This document shows positions 17,595 through 26,668 of a stretch of DNA of 64,000 nucleotides, in pieces. Numbering within the stretch: position 1 is the first letter of the stretch; every line of letters starts with the position of its first letter. Both the position numbers and the translations under genes were made by a program. Origin of the DNA: Polaromonas sp047303325 (GTDB taxonomy: Bacteria > Pseudomonadota > Gammaproteobacteria > Burkholderiales > Burkholderiaceae_C); assembly GCF_047303325.1 (NCBI RefSeq), contig NZ_JBKBEX010000010.1, positions 1 to 64,000 of the forward strand. Direction: 5' to 3'. The notes below the pieces were generated by a model. The model was given only the letters and a program-made list of their open reading frames with translations, ran no database searches and had not been told where the DNA came from.

Positions 17595-19562
17595 ATGAAA
17601 GACCTGGCATCCCTGCTCAAGGCGCTGGATCCGGACGCCGGCTTGGCCCAGCGCCATGTCTGGCTGATCAAGCTTTTCGAATGGATACGCGGCGACCAGA
17701 CTTCCGTCCCGGCCGCGGTCGCGCGGGTGCAGGCCTTCATCGATGCCGTCGAGATGCAGCCCGAGCTGCGCGCCCGCCTGCAGGCCTGGTGGCAGACGCT
17801 GATCCAGACGGTCGACATCACCACCTTGCTGGCCGATTTCGGCTTCGCGCCGCGCACGGCCTTCGTCAGCGAACTGGCCGAGCGCCTGCGCCGCAAATGG
17901 CTGCCCGGCACGCCCGAGACCGTCGACGCCTCAGAGCTGTTTCCCCTGGTGGCACCCACCCGCTTTGACGCGCAGTGGATGGGCGCGCTCGAGGAGCCCC
18001 AGATCGCCCGGCTTACCCTGCTGCTGTCGGCCAGCCCCGACATGGACACGCTGCACTGGCACTACAGCCTGATGGACGCGCTGGCCTACTGCACGGCGCA
18101 GATTCGTGCCACCGGCTTCGCGCCTGAGCTGCGCCTGCGCATGAACCGCGCCACGCCGCACGCGCGCGCTTTTCATGCGCTGCCGGCCGACATCGACGGG
18201 CTGCGCAACGCCTTTTTCAAGCCCGAACGGGACGAGGCGCAATTGCAGGCCGCGATCGCGCAATACCGCGAGCGGCTGGACGCCTGCCGCCAGGCCGTCA
18301 ACAGTATCTACACGCACCTGGAGGAAAACGGCATTTCGGTAGGCATGGTGTTTCGCCTGCGCCAGCTGCGCGAGCGCATGCTGCGCGTGCGCGAGCTGCT
18401 CGACAGCCTGGTCTCGCCCAAACCGGCCATGGCGGCCGTCAAGCTGCTGGGGCGCCGCGTCATCACCGCGCAAGAGGGCAAAAGCATCAGCGCGCTGATC
18501 AGCGCCAACTCCACGCTGCTGTCGGCCAAGGTGGCCGAGCGCAGCGCCGAGACCGGCGAGACCTATATCACCCGCACGCGCGGCGAATACCGTGAAATGC
18601 TGGGCAAGGCCATGGGCGGCGGCGCCGTTACGGCCCTCACCACGCTGCTCAAGTTCATGATCGTCGCGCTGGGCCTTTCGGCCTTCTGGGGCGGCTTCTG
18701 GTCCGGCCTCATGTATGCCGCAAGCTTCATCATGATCCAGCTGCTGCATTTCACGCTGGCCACCAAGCAACCGGCCATGACGGCACCGGCCATGGCGGCC
18801 AAGCTCAAGGACCTCGGCTCGGCCGATGCCAGCAAGACCATAGAGGCCTTTGTGGATGAGGTCACGCACCTGGTGCGCTCACAGGTGGCGGCGGTCTTCG
18901 GCAACGTGTTCATGGTGGTGCCGGCGGTGCTGCTGGTCAACACGCTGGTGCTGTTGCTGCTGGGCCGGCCCATGATCAGCCCCACCGAGGCCGAGCATGT
19001 GCTGGGCACACTGACTTTGCTGGGCCCCACGCTGATGTGGGCGGGCTTTACCGGCGGCATCCTGTTCGCGGCCAGCATGATCGCGGGCTGGACCGAAAAC
19101 TGGTTCGTGCTGCACCGCCTGGACTCGGCCATGCGCCACAACCCGCGCATCACCGCCGTGCTGGGCAGCGAGCGCGCGGCCCGCTGGTCAAGCTTCATGC
19201 GCGACAACATCTCGGGCTTCGCCTCCAACATCGCGCTGGGCTTCATGCTGGGGCTGATCCCGGCCTTCACCGGCTTCTTCGGCGTGGAACTCCAGGCGCG
19301 CCACGTCACGCTGTCCACCGGCCAGCTGGCCGCAGCCGGCGCCTCGTTGGGCCTGGAAGCCTTCAGGCACCCCACCATCTGGTGGTGCGTCGCGGCCATT
19401 CCGCTGATAGGCGCGCTGAACCTCGGCGTGAGTTTTTACCTCGCGTTCCGCCTGGCCCTGCAGGCGCACAACGTAAGCAATGTGGACCGGGCCCGCATTC
19501 GCGCCGCCATCTGGGCGCGCTGGCGCAGCCATCCGCGCAGCTTCTTTATGCCCTCTGAATAA
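17595..19562 (+). CDS. Polytopic membrane protein of the 'SpecificRecomb' (Gcr-like) family
   Basis: A 655-residue protein whose family carries the name site-specific recombinase in many genomes. The N-terminal half (to about 340) is soluble and helical, starting with KDLASLLKALDP and QRHVWLIKLFEWIRGD. The second half has five or more membrane segments (about 345-395, 430-460, 475-500, 540-565 and 600-625). I see no serine- or tyrosine-recombinase motifs, so recombinase activity is doubtful. The gene follows apaG closely and its stop codon touches a repeat element. Confidence 0.85.
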   Translation: MKDLASLLKALDPDAGLAQRHVWLIKLFEWIRGDQTSVPAAVARVQAFIDAVEMQPELRARLQAWWQTLIQTVDITTLLADFGFAPRTAFVSELAERLRRKWLPGTPETVDASELFPLVAPTRFDAQWMGALEEPQIARLTLLLSASPDMDTLHWHYSLMDALAYCTAQIRATGFAPELRLRMNRATPHARAFHALPADIDGLRNAFFKPERDEAQLQAAIAQYRERLDACRQAVNSIYTHLEENGISVGMVFRLRQLRERMLRVRELLDSLVSPKPAMAAVKLLGRRVITAQEGKSISALISANSTLLSAKVAERSAETGETYITRTRGEYREMLGKAMGGGAVTALTTLLKFMIVALGLSAFWGGFWSGLMYAASFIMIQLLHFTLATKQPAMTAPAMAAKLKDLGSADASKTIEAFVDEVTHLVRSQVAAVFGNVFMVVPAVLLVNTLVLLLLGRPMISPTEAEHVLGTLTLLGPTLMWAGFTGGILFAASMIAGWTENWFVLHRLDSAMRHNPRITAVLGSERAARWSSFMRDNISGFASNIALGFMLGLIPAFTGFFGVELQARHVTLSTGQLAAAGASLGLEAFRHPTIWWCVAAIPLIGALNLGVSFYLAFRLALQAHNVSNVDRARIRAAIWARWRSHPRSFFMPSE

Positions 19563-19656
19563 GCTCACCCCCGTCCAGGCTCACTGCGTGTAGCCTGTTC
19601 CCCCCTCAAGGGGGCGGCGCCTGGGGCCGGCGAAGCCGGACCCTCGGCCCCCACTG
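19563..19656 (+). repeat. Intergenic double-hairpin repeat, diverged copy E
   Basis: Starts directly at the TAA of the preceding gene. It shares the order of blocks of the other copies (CGTGTAG, then a C5-loop-G5 hairpin CCCCCTCAAGGGGG, then a GCCGGCGAAGCCGG hairpin, then a C-rich end) but with many substitutions. It is in the same orientation as copies B and C. The gap from 19563 to 19983 has no gene; it holds this copy and copy A, plus the promoter of the antiporter gene. Confidence 0.6.
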
Positions 19657-19698
19657 GTGAACACCCCTCCTCAGAGTTACAACCACTGACTCTTCAAG

Positions 19699-19804
19699 CA
19701 AGCAGGGGCCGCGGAACCGGCTTTGCCGGGCCGCAGGCGCAGCGCCCCCTCGGGGGGGGCAGCGCATTACACGAAGTCGAAGACGCAGTGAAAAGCGTGG
19801 GGGC
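19699..19804 (-). repeat. Intergenic double-hairpin repeat, copy A
   Basis: Reads AGCAGGGGCCGCGGAACCGG, then CTTTGCCGGGCCGCAGGCGC, then a C5/G-rich hairpin and a tail ending AAAAGCGTGGGGGC. This is the reverse complement of copies B and C and nearly identical to copy D. It lies head to head with the diverged copy E. Confidence 0.85.
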
Positions 19805-19983
19805 CTTATTTCCGACCTTGTCCTACAGGCTCGTCCCCGGGGCGCCTGTAAATTAATGCAACACGTTTCGTTCGCGCAAACCCACCGGGCCTCACGCCGC
19901 AAGGCTGGCCGACCAACGCGCAACATGCTGCCTTCAGGCGGTTTGTCTGCAGAAGTTCCTACCAGAGTGGAGACCCTTTCCCC

Positions 19984-21252
19984 ATGAATGAAATTCTGGC
20001 CATCTGGGCCGAATGGATCAAACCTTCGGCAGGTTTGCCGACCGTGCAGTGGTCCATCCTGCTCGCGGTGGCCGCCGCCGCGGGCCATCTGCTGAACCGC
20101 TACACCGGCCTGCCCAAGGTGGTCGGCTATTCGCTGGTCGGCGGCTTTGCCGGCCTGGCCGGTTTCACCGGCGCGGTCTGGCCGCTGCAGGGCACGGGGC
20201 TCTTTCTGCTGGAGCTGGGCGTGGCCGTGGTGCTGTTCGAGGCCGGCGGACGCATTCCGCTGCGCTGGTTTCGCCACAACCCCATGGTGCTGGTGCAAAG
20301 CCTGGCCGAATCGGCGTTGACCTTCATCCTGGTTTACTGGGCCCTGGGCGCGATGAGCGTGCGCGTCGCCGTGGCCGAACCACTGGCCCTGCTGGCCATG
20401 GCTGCGTCGCCGGCCGTGCTGTCGCGCGTGGCCATAGACACGCGCGCGGCCGGCCCGGTCACCGAACGCGCACTGGTGCTGTCGACGCTGGGCACCCTCT
20501 ATGCGCTCACGCTGTGCAGCGCCCGCGCCGGCATGATGCACCGCCCCGAATCGGGTGTGGCCAGCGTGCTCAGCACCCTCTACCCGGTGCTGGTGGTGCT
20601 GGGGCTGTCGGTGGTGGTGGGCGCGGTGCTGGCGCTCACGCTGCGAACCGCGCTGCGCGTGATGAGTCCCACCAGCGAAAACACCGCCATCCTGCTGCTG
20701 GCCCTGATCGCCGCGGGCGCCGCGCTGGCGGCCCACTTCGGCGGCTCGGCGCCGCTGGCGGCGCTGCTGGGCGGCATGCTGCTCAAGCAGCTCAACCCGC
20801 GCCCCTGGTCGTGGCCGCGGCAGATGGGCACGGCCTCCGCCATGCTGACCATGCTGATGTTCGTGCTGGTCTCGGTGGTGGCGGCGCAGGCCGACTGGAG
20901 CGGCCCGGTGGCCGGCCTCGTCATCGCCATGGTCCTGGCGCGCATGGCGGCCAAGATCATCGGCGTCGCCATCGGCAACGTGGGCAGCGGTGCCAGCTGG
21001 AAACAAGCCTTGTGGGTGGGCTGCGCGATGTCGCCGATGTCCTCGGTCGCGCTACTGCTGGTGTCGCAGTTCGCCACGGCCTCGGGTGCCCTGGGCCGGC
21101 AGATTGCCAGCGTGGCCCTGCCCGCCATCCTGCTGATGGAGGTGTTGGGCGCGGTGCTGGCCACCGTGGCCATTTACCGCGCCGGCGAAAGTTCCAAACC
21201 CTGGGCGCCGCTCACGCGCGGCCCCGCATCCGGACCCGTCCATGAGCCTTGA
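19984..21252 (+). CDS. Cation:proton antiporter family membrane protein (CPA2-like)
   Basis: A 422-residue protein with about 11-12 hydrophobic helices, resembling the membrane part of CPA2 antiporters. Family-like features are LLNRYTGLPKVVGYSLVGGFAG near residue 35, LGVAVVLFEAGGRIPL near 80, and the unwound helix region FGGSAPLAALLGGMLL near 255. There is no C-terminal TrkA-N/RCK domain, so it lacks the nucleotide-sensing part of Kef proteins. Its end overlaps the ybdK start by 11 bases, suggesting an operon. Ion specificity is unknown. Confidence 0.8.
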   Translation: MNEILAIWAEWIKPSAGLPTVQWSILLAVAAAAGHLLNRYTGLPKVVGYSLVGGFAGLAGFTGAVWPLQGTGLFLLELGVAVVLFEAGGRIPLRWFRHNPMVLVQSLAESALTFILVYWALGAMSVRVAVAEPLALLAMAASPAVLSRVAIDTRAAGPVTERALVLSTLGTLYALTLCSARAGMMHRPESGVASVLSTLYPVLVVLGLSVVVGAVLALTLRTALRVMSPTSENTAILLLALIAAGAALAAHFGGSAPLAALLGGMLLKQLNPRPWSWPRQMGTASAMLTMLMFVLVSVVAAQADWSGPVAGLVIAMVLARMAAKIIGVAIGNVGSGASWKQALWVGCAMSPMSSVALLLVSQFATASGALGRQIASVALPAILLMEVLGAVLATVAIYRAGESSKPWAPLTRGPASGPVHEP

Positions 21253-22381
21253 ACCTTTTCACAAATCGGCCGCGCTGTCGCTGGGCGTGGAGCTTGAGCT
21301 GCAGCTGGTGAACACGCACGACTACGACCTCGCGCCCTATGCCGAGGACATGCTGCGCCTGATGTCCAAAATCCCCTTGCCCGGCGCCGTGGTGCCCGAG
21401 ATGACCTCCAGCATGATTGAAGTTTCCACCGGGATCTGCCACAACGCTTCGGAGGTGCTGGGCCAGCTTTCGCAGATCCGCGACGCATTGGTCAAGAGCG
21501 CCGACAAGCTCAACATCGCGGTGGTCGGCGGCGGCACACACCCCTTCCAGCAGTGGCATGAACGCCGCATTTACGACAAGCCGCGCTTTCGCGAGCTGTC
21601 CGAGCTCTACGGCTATCTTTCCAAGCAGTTCACCATCTTCGGCCAGCACGTGCACGTGGGCTGCCCCGACGCCGACAGCGCGCTGCTCACGCTGCACCGC
21701 ATGTCGCGCTACATTCCGCACTTCATCGCGCTGTCGGCCTCCTCGCCCTATGTGCAGGGCCAGGACACGGCCTTCGACTCGGCCCGGCTCAACTCGGTGT
21801 TCGCCTTTCCGCTCTCGGGCCGCGCGCCCTTCGCGCTGACCTGGGACGATTTCACCGTGTACTTCGACAAGATGACGCGCACCGGTGTGGTCAAGAGCAT
21901 GAAGGACTTCTACTGGGACATCCGGCCCAAGCCGGAGTTCGGCACCATCGAGATCCGCGTGTTCGACACGCCGCTCACGGTGGAGCGCGCCACCGCGCTG
22001 GCCGGCTTTGTCCAGTCGCTGGCCTCCTGGTTCATGCACGAGCAACCCTTTGTGCCCATCGAGGACGACTACCTGGTCTACACCTACAACCGTTTCCAGG
22101 CCTGCCGCTTCGGCCTGGACGCGGTCTACGTGGACCCCGCCACCGGCGGCCACATGCCATTGCGCGAGCACATCCTCCAAACCATGGGCCAGATCGAACG
22201 CCATGCCACCGCCATGGGCGCGGGCGCGTCGCTGCACCTGCTGCGCAACAGCGTGGAGCGCGGCGACAACGACGCCCGCTGGCTGCGCGAAAGACAAGGT
22301 GAGGAACACCTGCTGGCCGAAGTCATACGCCAGGCGTCGGAACGTTTTCGCGGCGGCGTGACGCACCAGCAGAATTCCTGA
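21242..22381 (+). CDS. ybdK: YbdK-type carboxylate-amine ligase (GCS2 family)
   Basis: A 379-residue member of the glutamate-cysteine ligase 2 family. The N-terminal LGVELELQLVN carries the metal-binding glutamates, followed by VPEMTSSMIEVSTGIC, FGQHVHVGCPD and the strand GTIEIRVFDTP. E. coli YbdK shows weak gamma-glutamylcysteine synthetase activity; the physiological substrate is not established. This organism also has a different dedicated GshA at 46116, so YbdK is probably not its main route to glutathione. Confidence 0.92.
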   Translation: MSLEPFHKSAALSLGVELELQLVNTHDYDLAPYAEDMLRLMSKIPLPGAVVPEMTSSMIEVSTGICHNASEVLGQLSQIRDALVKSADKLNIAVVGGGTHPFQQWHERRIYDKPRFRELSELYGYLSKQFTIFGQHVHVGCPDADSALLTLHRMSRYIPHFIALSASSPYVQGQDTAFDSARLNSVFAFPLSGRAPFALTWDDFTVYFDKMTRTGVVKSMKDFYWDIRPKPEFGTIEIRVFDTPLTVERATALAGFVQSLASWFMHEQPFVPIEDDYLVYTYNRFQACRFGLDAVYVDPATGGHMPLREHILQTMGQIERHATAMGAGASLHLLRNSVERGDNDARWLRERQGEEHLLAEVIRQASERFRGGVTHQQNS

Positions 22382-22416
22382 ACCCCTCCGCCGGCGCAGC
22401 CTGTATGCTCTGCGCC

Positions 22417-23403
22417 ATGGGTGAATTTGACCTGATTGCGCGCTACTTCACGCGCCCCGCCGCGCGCGCGGCGCTGGGCGTGGGCGACGACTGCGCGCTG
22501 CTGCAGCCCGCGCCCGGCACGCAGCTGGCGATTTCCAGCGACATGCTGGTCGAGGGCCGGCACTTCTTCGCTGACGTGGATCCTCTCACGCTGGGCCACA
22601 AGGCGCTGGCCGTCAACCTGAGCGACCTGGCCGCCTGCGGCGCCAAGCCCCTGGCCTTCACGCTGGCCCTGGCCTTGCCGCGGGTCGACGAGGCCTGGCT
22701 GGCCGCGTTTTCAAAAGGCCTGCTGGCGTTGGCCGATGCGCACAGCTGCGAACTGGTGGGCGGCGACACCACGCAGGGGCCGCTCAATATTTGCATCACC
22801 GTATTCGGCGAAGTACCGGTGCTGAACGGCAAAAGCCAGGCGCTGCTGCGCTCGGGCGCAAAAGCCGGCGATGATGTGTACGTCAGCGGCACGCTGGGCG
22901 ACGCCCGGCTTGCGCTGGAAGCGCTGCGCGGCACCGTGCCTCTGCCGCTAGGCTTGCTGGCCCAGGCCAGGCGCCGTCTGGAGCAACCCACACCGCGCGT
23001 GGCCTTGGGCCAGGCGCTGCGCGGCATCGCCTCGGCAGCCATCGACGTGAGCGATGGCCTGATCGGCGACCTGCAGCACATCCTGCGCGCCTCGCGTGCT
23101 GGCGCCACGCTCGAGACGGCACTTGCTACCCGTTTGGTGGCCGCTTGCGCCCACCCTGATTGGTCCGGAACCGGCATTGGCGCTGAAAAACAGCTGGAGT
23201 TCACGCTGGCCGGCGGCGACGATTACGAACTCGCCTTCACCGCGCCCGAGTCGGCCCGCGAAGCCGTGCAGGCGGCGGCAAAGCAGGCGCAAACACCTGT
23301 CAGCCGCATAGGCCGCATCAACGCGGACCCCGGCCTGCGCCTGCTGGACGCGGCCGGCGCGCTGATTGAGCGGCGCTACGCGTCTTTCGATCACTTCGCC
23401 TGA
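22417..23403 (+). CDS. thiL: Thiamine-monophosphate kinase
   Basis: A 328-residue enzyme that phosphorylates thiamine monophosphate to thiamine diphosphate. It starts MGEFDLIARYF and has the PurM-like landmarks VGDDCALL, the metal-binding SSDMLVEGRHF, AVNLSDLAACGAKP and AIDVSDGLIGDL. The ATG at 22417 gives the standard N-terminus. It overlaps the end of a small opposite-strand gene by 13 bases. No TPP riboswitch is visible upstream. Confidence 0.96.
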   Translation: MGEFDLIARYFTRPAARAALGVGDDCALLQPAPGTQLAISSDMLVEGRHFFADVDPLTLGHKALAVNLSDLAACGAKPLAFTLALALPRVDEAWLAAFSKGLLALADAHSCELVGGDTTQGPLNICITVFGEVPVLNGKSQALLRSGAKAGDDVYVSGTLGDARLALEALRGTVPLPLGLLAQARRRLEQPTPRVALGQALRGIASAAIDVSDGLIGDLQHILRASRAGATLETALATRLVAACAHPDWSGTGIGAEKQLEFTLAGGDDYELAFTAPESAREAVQAAAKQAQTPVSRIGRINADPGLRLLDAAGALIERRYASFDHFA

Positions 23404-23567
23404 GGGCGGGTGGCGGCGCCCGGGCGCCCTGGGTGCACCAGCCCACGCGTGAAGCGGCCCAGCGCCGACCAGAATTGGGCTGGTGCCAGGGCACGCAAAT
23501 GCCGGGCTTCAGCTATCGCGGCGGCGGCCAGGCGCTTTTCTTCGGCTGCGGTGTAGAGGGAGTTCAT
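23391..23567 (-). CDS. Small basic protein of unknown function
   Basis: A 58-residue Ala/Arg-rich protein starting MNSLYTAAEEKRLAAAAIAE, with a predicted amphipathic helix and a basic C-terminus. AAAGGA lies 8 bases before the ATG, which supports translation. It runs divergently from the LysR gene, the classical position of a LysR target, and its 3' end overlaps thiL. I do not recognise a family. Confidence 0.5.
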   Translation of the reverse strand: MNSLYTAAEEKRLAAAAIAEARHLRALAPAQFWSALGRFTRGLVHPGRPGAATRPQAK

Positions 23568-23698
23568 GAGAGCGTCCTTTCGGTTGAGGTACGCCTCCAC
23601 TGTGCGCAAAATCATCGCCGCCGGAAACCACCCGCGGCGCAAATGCGTCTTGCGCCGGACGCAAAACAAAAAGCCCGGCGATGGGTAATATGGCCGGC

Positions 23699-24610
23699 AT
23701 GCGCAACCTGAACTTTGACGACATGCACCTGTTCGCGCGCGTGGCCGAACTGGGCAGCTTCTCGGCCGTGGCCCGCGCCCGAGGCGTGCCCGTCAGCCAG
23801 GTGTCGCGCGCTATCGCCCGCATCGAGAAAACCTGCAACGCGCGGCTGGTGCAGCGCAGTACGCACGCGCTGACCCTCACACCCGAAGGTGAGACCTTTC
23901 TCGGCTATTGCCGACGCATGACACACACACTGGACGACCTGGAAGGCGAGTTCGCCAGCCAGAGCGGCGAGGCCAGCGGCTGGGTGCGAGTGGCGGCCAG
24001 CACCGTGATGGCCGAGTACCTGCTGGTGCCCAGCCTCGAAGGACTTAGCCGGCGCCATCCGCACGTTCGCGTGGAGCTGAAGGTGGACGACCGCCTTGTG
24101 GACATGGTGCGCGACGGTGTCGACATCGCGATCCGCAGCGGCACGCACACCAACGAGAACACGGTGATGCGACAGATCGGCACGCATGGGCGCAGGCTAT
24201 ACGCCACGCCGAGCTATCTGGAGGCCCACGGCACGCCCGAGCATCCCGACGACCTGGGCCGGCATCGCCTGATCAGCAACAGCGGCGCGACAACGCTCAA
24301 CCGCTGGCCCTTCATCATCAACGGCCAGCCCGTGGTGATCACGGCAGACGGCCATTGGCGCGCCGACTCCACCGGCACAACCAGCCAGTTGGCCCTGCAA
24401 GGCCTGGGCATTGCGCGCTTTGCCATGCTGGCGGCCGAGCCCTTGGTGCGGCGCGGCCTGCTGGTGCCGGTATTGCCGGGCTTTGTCGACGAGCAGCCCG
24501 TGCCCATCCATGCCGTGACGCTGGGCGGGCGCCACCGGCTGCCGAAGATCCGGGCCTGCATTGACTACTGGGCCGAATGGTTCAGCCACGAAGGAGACTT
24601 GATCCGCTGA
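23699..24610 (+). CDS. LysR-family transcriptional regulator
   Basis: About 303 residues. The N-terminal winged helix-turn-helix is LFARVAELGSFSAVARARGVPVSQVSRAIARIE, followed by a linker helix and a periplasmic-binding-like effector domain (RVAASTVMAEYLLVPSL...RLYATPSYL). It is of the CrgA/AaeR-like type common in Burkholderiales. The start may be 23681 or 23699; neither has a strong ribosome site. It is divergent from a small gene and convergent with the phytase-like gene. Effector unknown. Confidence 0.92.
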   Translation: MRNLNFDDMHLFARVAELGSFSAVARARGVPVSQVSRAIARIEKTCNARLVQRSTHALTLTPEGETFLGYCRRMTHTLDDLEGEFASQSGEASGWVRVAASTVMAEYLLVPSLEGLSRRHPHVRVELKVDDRLVDMVRDGVDIAIRSGTHTNENTVMRQIGTHGRRLYATPSYLEAHGTPEHPDDLGRHRLISNSGATTLNRWPFIINGQPVVITADGHWRADSTGTTSQLALQGLGIARFAMLAAEPLVRRGLLVPVLPGFVDEQPVPIHAVTLGGRHRLPKIRACIDYWAEWFSHEGDLIR

Positions 24611-24635
24611 CCCCCTACCGGTTGATCCGGCCGGG

Positions 24636-26039
24636 TTATCTGGCGTCGACCAGCGCGCGGATATCCAGCAAAGTCAGCTCATTGGCATCGGGCTTGCCGA
24701 TTTCGCGCCCCGATGAATAGGGAAAATTGTTGTCGTTGACCAGCACGATGTGGGTCGCGTCGACAATCGCCAGGCCTTCGGGGCCCAGATGCGGCAGCGA
24801 AAACATCGCTTCATTGGGCCCCAGCTTCGCGAGGCGTTGCGGGTTGGCGATGCGGGTCAGGTCGATATAGGCCACCTTGCGCACAAAACCATCGGCATCG
24901 GCGGCCGCCAGGTCTATCTTGTAGACGCGCTTGAAACGCGCGGGCCGCGTGAAGCAGTCGGTGCGCGCTTCGCCCGGACAGGCCGGCGCCTGGCCTTCGG
25001 TGCTGTCGTCGCGCTCTATCACCAGGCCCGTGGTGGCGTCCAGCAGCTGGAAATCGGCCGCGACATTGCCCACTTCCTCGAGCAGGTACTTCCACTGCTT
25101 GCCGGTGTAGCTGCCCGAGGCAACGTCCACCTCGTTGATGCGCACATAGGTCTTGTCGCCGGTTTTCTCCACGCTTTTGGCCGCGGTATCGAACAGCGGG
25201 CCTTCAAACATGGGATAAAGCTTGCTGCCGTCTGGTGATTTGGCCATGCCTTCAAAGCCGTTGGAGCGGCGCACCTCGAACAAGGCCTCGCCGGGCAGGT
25301 TGGGCAGGCGGCCCTGCATGTAGTGGTCGGGCGAAGCCAGCAGCTTGCCCTTGATGACGGTTTCGATCACGCCCAGCACCCGGCCCTGGAAGTCGGTGCG
25401 CAGCAGGTAGGGGCCGTATTCGTCGCCTATCCACCATTCATTGCCCACCACCTGCAGGGATTCCGGATCGAAATCGATGCCCGTGAGGTAGCGCCGCGAG
25501 GTGTTTTCGTTCTGAATGTGGAAAGGAATACGCTTGTGGGGGTCGCTCAGGAAGGTCGTGCCGCGGCGCAGGACCCGACCCTTGCCCCAGTCGACGGACA
25601 GCCGGTGCACCATCAGCAGCGCGTCCTGCGAGTTGACCTTGTTGCCGAAACCGTTGTCGGTCAGCGCCAGGAATTCGCCTTTGCCCAGGGAGACAATGCC
25701 CGAAAAACCCTGCACCGACTGGCCCTTCATGGGCAGCGCGCCGCCGGAGGCGCGCGGGTATTTGGGGTCTCCGACAAAGGTGTTGGCGCTTTCGCTGCCG
25801 AGCTGCTCGTTGCGCTGGCGTTTGGCATTGGCAAACTTGCCCGCCGTGGCAAAGAATGCCCCCGCATCGCGCGGCGCCGCCACCGAAGCGTCGGCGCCCA
25901 GGACCGCATGGCCCGCCAGCGTAGCCTCCACGGCCGGCGCCGTCTGGGCGCGGCCGCTGCCGGCCGCAAGGCACAGCGCGCAGGCGGCGGCCAGGGTCAA
26001 GGCGTTCATCCTGTTCAAAACCTGCTTGTGTTTGCTCAT
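24636..26039 (-). CDS. Exported esterase-like/phytase-like beta-propeller protein
   Basis: A 467-residue protein with a signal peptide (cleavage after GRAQ near residue 32) and an esterase-like/phytase-like domain. Landmarks are FSGIVSLGKGEFLALTDNG, the D-rich DFDPESLQVVGNEWWIGDEYGPYL, NGFEGMAKSPDGSKLYPMFE and the final HLGPEGLAIVD. Such proteins are predicted periplasmic calcium-binding propellers, often found with phosphate metabolism genes. GAGGGA precedes the ATG at 26039. No partner genes are close by, and the substrate is unknown. Confidence 0.85.
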   Translation of the reverse strand: MSKHKQVLNRMNALTLAAACALCLAAGSGRAQTAPAVEATLAGHAVLGADASVAAPRDAGAFFATAGKFANAKRQRNEQLGSESANTFVGDPKYPRASGGALPMKGQSVQGFSGIVSLGKGEFLALTDNGFGNKVNSQDALLMVHRLSVDWGKGRVLRRGTTFLSDPHKRIPFHIQNENTSRRYLTGIDFDPESLQVVGNEWWIGDEYGPYLLRTDFQGRVLGVIETVIKGKLLASPDHYMQGRLPNLPGEALFEVRRSNGFEGMAKSPDGSKLYPMFEGPLFDTAAKSVEKTGDKTYVRINEVDVASGSYTGKQWKYLLEEVGNVAADFQLLDATTGLVIERDDSTEGQAPACPGEARTDCFTRPARFKRVYKIDLAAADADGFVRKVAYIDLTRIANPQRLAKLGPNEAMFSLPHLGPEGLAIVDATHIVLVNDNNFPYSSGREIGKPDANELTLLDIRALVDAR

Positions 26040-26146
26040 CCCGAATTCCCTCTTGTCTACTGAATCGCTGGACTGTGCCGACCGCGTGTGAAACCGCTGT
26101 GACAAAATCAACCACTGCCCCGGGCATTCGCTGCCCGCCCCCACAC

Positions 26147-26668
26147 ATGACCGACACCACCACGCCGCTGCCCGCCTTCCGGCCCACCGCGAAATTCCTG
26201 CTGACGCACCCCGCGCACTTCATTGCCCTGGGCTTTGGCGCCGGCCTGAGCCCGGTCGCGCCCGGCACGGCCGGCACACTCTGGGCCTGGCTGGCCTTCC
26301 TGGTGCTGCAGCAGTGGCTCACGCCAGCCGAGATGGGCTGGCTGATCGCGGCTTCAACACTGGTGGGCTGGTGGGCCTGCACCGTGACAGCCAAGGCCAT
26401 GAACGTACTCGACCCGGGCAGCATCGTCTGGGACGAAGTCGTGGCCTTCTGGTTGGTGCTATGGCTGGTGATGCCCGCGGACTTCGGGGCCCAGCTGGCC
26501 GCGTTTGCGCTGTTCCGCTTTTTTGATGCCGTCAAACCCGGTCCCGTGGCCTGGGCCGACCAGGCCTTCAAGGGCTTTAACTGGCGCGGCGGCTTCGGCA
26601 TCCTATTTGATGATTTCGTGGCGGCGTTTTGCGCGCTGCTGGTGATCGCGCTCTGGAGGTTCTGGTGA
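26147..26668 (+). CDS. pgpA: Phosphatidylglycerophosphatase A
   Basis: A 173-residue inner-membrane enzyme that dephosphorylates phosphatidylglycerophosphate to phosphatidylglycerol. The signature FGAGLSPVAPGTAGTLWAW and the acidic segment PGSIVWDEVVAFWLV identify PgpA, and there are about four membrane helices. The stop TGA overlaps the GTG start of the next gene (GTGA), so translation is coupled. The ATG at 26147 gives the usual N-terminus. Confidence 0.94.
   Translation: MTDTTTPLPAFRPTAKFLLTHPAHFIALGFGAGLSPVAPGTAGTLWAWLAFLVLQQWLTPAEMGWLIAASTLVGWWACTVTAKAMNVLDPGSIVWDEVVAFWLVLWLVMPADFGAQLAAFALFRFFDAVKPGPVAWADQAFKGFNWRGGFGILFDDFVAAFCALLVIALWRFW

Noticed and set aside
17595..19562. A genomic-island or integron recombinase
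   Set aside because: The family name suggests it, but the protein is membrane-spanning and lacks recombinase motifs; no att sites or cargo genes are nearby.
22382..22416. TPP riboswitch before thiL
   Set aside because: The gap to ybdK is only 35 bases and has no THI-box-like sequence.
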